Source: Saprolegnia diclina VS20
Lineage: Eukaryota; Oomycota; Saprolegniomycetes; Saprolegniales; Saprolegniaceae
DNA: 29,506 bases
Direction of reading: 5' to 3'
Assembly (NCBI RefSeq): GCF_000281045.1
Contig: NW_008246111.1
Span: forward strand, 177,913 to 207,418
The notes under the pieces were generated by a model. The model ran no database searches, had not been told where the DNA came from, and saw nothing but the letters and a program-made list of their open reading frames with translations. A program made the translations under genes and the position numbers. Of the stretch, positions 27,806 to 29,506 are shown piece by piece. The first letter of the stretch is position 1; each line of letters opens with the position of its first letter.

Positions 27806-28067
27806 ATGTACAGGGGGACGGGACAAACAGACAATTAATCCCCCGTGGGGTCTATCTATTCACCTATCCTTTACTGTTTCCGTCTACCGCCACACGACTT
27901 TTCCTTTGACGCCCGAGTCAAATCCCAGACGTCCCTTCCCTTTATGTAGTTCACCAAATTTTCCACAAAAAAGAAATACACGTCACAACTCATAGTGATG
28001 GATTCAAACGCATTATTCGACAGCAGACGACGACTGACTGTACATGCAAGCTCGGCACCTGACGCGC

Positions 28068-29506
28068 TTACGGGCACCATACAAACGACGAGAACTTGAC
28101 GCAGTCCTCCTTGCCGTAGTTGACCACTTGGTGCGTGAGCGGCCAGAAGCACACGTTGCGGTTGCCTTCGCACTTGTCGCTCGGCGACGCCGTCGTGGGT
28201 GCCGGAGCCGTCGTCACGGGCGTCGGGTTGGTTGTCACCGGCGTCGGGTTGGTTGTCACCGGCGTCGGGTTGGTCGTCACGGGACTCGCGCTCGTCGGCG
28301 CCGGTGTCGATCCGTTGCGAATGTTGTCGTACTTGGACGTCGGGTACTTGATGTTGTTGGGCGAGAACGCCATGTTGTCCTTCCCGAGCGTGTTGTACAC
28401 TTGCGTGATGAGCGACCGCGGCGTGCCAGCCTTGGCGTCGGCGTCGCCCGACCAAAACATGGTGCCGCCGAGGTTGTACTTTTTGATGTAGTCGAGCTTG
28501 GCCGCGAGGCTCGTCGGCGACTCGTACGACGTAAAGACCTTGCGGTTGGCGTCGTAGCTGTACGCGGCGCCGAGCTTTTCGTCGTAGAACTCGGTCGCGC
28601 CGGGCTGCGGCAGTGCCTTGTAGTCCCACACCCCCTTGCCGTCATTCCCCGAGACCCACGAGCCGGCCGTCGGCGGTGTAAAGTTGCCGTAGAGACCCGA
28701 CGAGCCTTCGAACGACCGACCGTAGGCCGGAATGCCCATGACGATCTTGTTGCTCGGGCACCCGCCCTTGATGTAGTCCTGGATCGCGCCGTGGGCCGAG
28801 TACTTGGCGCCCGGCGGGTGGTTGGGGTCCTCAAACAAGTTGGCTTGGTGGTCCGTGTACGTGCTCCAGCTGCCCGCCAGGTCGTACGTCATGATGTTGA
28901 TAAAGTCGAGCTGCTCGCAGACCGCCTTGAAGTCCCAGTGGCGGTAGTTGGCCGGACCGGCCGGCGACGCGACGCTCAGCTCGGCCTTGAACGGCAGCTT
29001 GGCGAGCTCGGTCCGGATCGCCGTCAGCAGCGCCACAAAGTTTTGCATGTCATCCGGACGGTGCGGCACGGGCGGCGAGTCGTTCCCGCCCTCGACAGGG
29101 TACTCCCAGTCAATGTCGATAAAGTCGAGGCCGAGGTCCAGCATCATCTTGACCGAGCTCTTGGCGAACGTCGACCGACCGGCCTCGGTGCTCGCGATGC
29201 CGCTAAACTGGTCGCTCAACGTCCAGCCGCCGATCGAGAGACCAAACTTGGTGTTCGGGAACTGCTTCTTGAGCTTGAAGCCTTGGCCGAACGACCCGTA
29301 CACGTTGTTGCCCGTGTCGCTCCACGAGTCGGTCGGGTACCGCTTGTCGGTGGCGGCCCACGAGTCGTAGATGCCAACCGTACCATCGGTCGCGGGCTTG
29401 CCAAAGGCGTAGTTGATGTGCGTGATGCGCGACCAGTCAAGGTCGTAGAGGTGGAAGTTGCGGCCGTAGATACCCCACTCCATAAAGTAGACGACGTTCT
29501 TGTAGC
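28068..29506 (-). CDS. GH18 chitinase, N-terminus beyond the window
   Basis: 479 residues are visible; the frame is open to the right edge (YKNVVYFMEWG), so the signal peptide lies outside. It hydrolyses chitin beta-1,4 bonds. Catalytic domain features: YAFGK, the strand-3 motif KFGLSIGGW, the active-site strand LDFIDIDWEYP (pattern DxxDxDWE, final Glu as acid), MTYDLAGSW, and the late MFWSGDAD with the substrate Trp. After about residue 385 comes a Thr/Pro linker with three TNPTPVT units, then a 35-residue domain with four cysteines (CEGNRNVCFWPLTHQVVNYG and on), probably a small chitin- or cell-wall-binding module. It is likely secreted, acting on the organism's own wall or on arthropod or fungal chitin. 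No intron is seen in the visible part. Confidence 0.95.
   Translation of the reverse strand, partial: YKNVVYFMEWGIYGRNFHLYDLDWSRITHINYAFGKPATDGTVGIYDSWAATDKRYPTDSWSDTGNNVYGSFGQGFKLKKQFPNTKFGLSIGGWTLSDQFSGIASTEAGRSTFAKSSVKMMLDLGLDFIDIDWEYPVEGGNDSPPVPHRPDDMQNFVALLTAIRTELAKLPFKAELSVASPAGPANYRHWDFKAVCEQLDFINIMTYDLAGSWSTYTDHQANLFEDPNHPPGAKYSAHGAIQDYIKGGCPSNKIVMGIPAYGRSFEGSSGLYGNFTPPTAGSWVSGNDGKGVWDYKALPQPGATEFYDEKLGAAYSYDANRKVFTSYESPTSLAAKLDYIKKYNLGGTMFWSGDADAKAGTPRSLITQVYNTLGKDNMAFSPNNIKYPTSKYDNIRNGSTPAPTSASPVTTNPTPVTTNPTPVTTNPTPVTTAPAPTTASPSDKCEGNRNVCFWPLTHQVVNYGKEDCVKFSSFVWCP
28213..28275 (-). repeat. Three 21-base repeats in chitinase linker
   Basis: Three consecutive 21-base units, each starting gtcac on the plus strand, encode the TNPTPVT linker repeats. 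They differ at one or two sites only, which points to recent slippage. Confidence 0.85.

Noticed and set aside
1-29506. CRISPR arrays, tRNA, rRNA, insertion sequences or retroelement polyproteins
   Set aside because: I saw no regularly spaced repeats, cloverleaf sequences, rRNA signatures, transposase catalytic motifs or reverse transcriptase motifs on either strand.

Overview
The window looks like nuclear DNA of an oomycete, most likely of the Saprolegniales; this is inference from gene content and style, not from a search. The coding sequence is GC-rich with a strong preference for C or G in third codon positions. Introns are tiny GT-AG introns of about 30 to 60 bases. The gene set fits a eukaryotic protist: NOP56, ribosomal protein S5/uS7, a C-terminal-motor kinesin, a mitochondrial-carrier-like protein, two APC permeases and a GH18 chitinase. 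I see no bacterial operons, CRISPR, tRNA or rRNA.

Layout. 1-121 is the 3' end of an unidentified gene. 294-4121 holds two paralogous permeases arranged tail to tail, with a G-quadruplex-like run between them. 4191-4487 has three palindromes. 4798-5960 is a seven-exon carrier-like gene. 6621-8124 (minus) is NOP56, whose first exon seems to be only the ATG; a five-exon orphan gene (8168-8684, plus) diverges from it. 9225-15759 (minus) is one intact kinesin-14 gene that I could resolve into 50 exons with the reading frame kept throughout (4,248 coding bases, 1,415 residues). 15971-19072 holds two nearly identical 1.5 kb units separated by exactly 100 Ns. Each unit carries a divergent pair: a small unknown minus-strand gene and a plus-strand, single-span, four-cysteine glycoprotein gene. 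A diverged third glycoprotein paralogue follows at 19700-20269, with a 141-base inverted fragment of the unit at 20697-20837.

20838-24193 is gene-poor and holds small unknown genes and one type I membrane protein (22569-23276). 24194-25399 has a small membrane protein candidate and RPS5. 26202-27035 encodes a protein with the sequence layout of the Uma2-like PD-(D/E)XK nuclease fold. 27265-27805 (minus) is a small cysteine-rich orphan, and 28068 to the window end (minus) is a GH18 chitinase whose N-terminus lies outside.

No shared pathway links the genes; the window reads as ordinary housekeeping genes mixed with lineage-specific secreted and membrane genes. All splice models were derived by eye from GT/AG sites plus frame continuity, and none has transcript support here.
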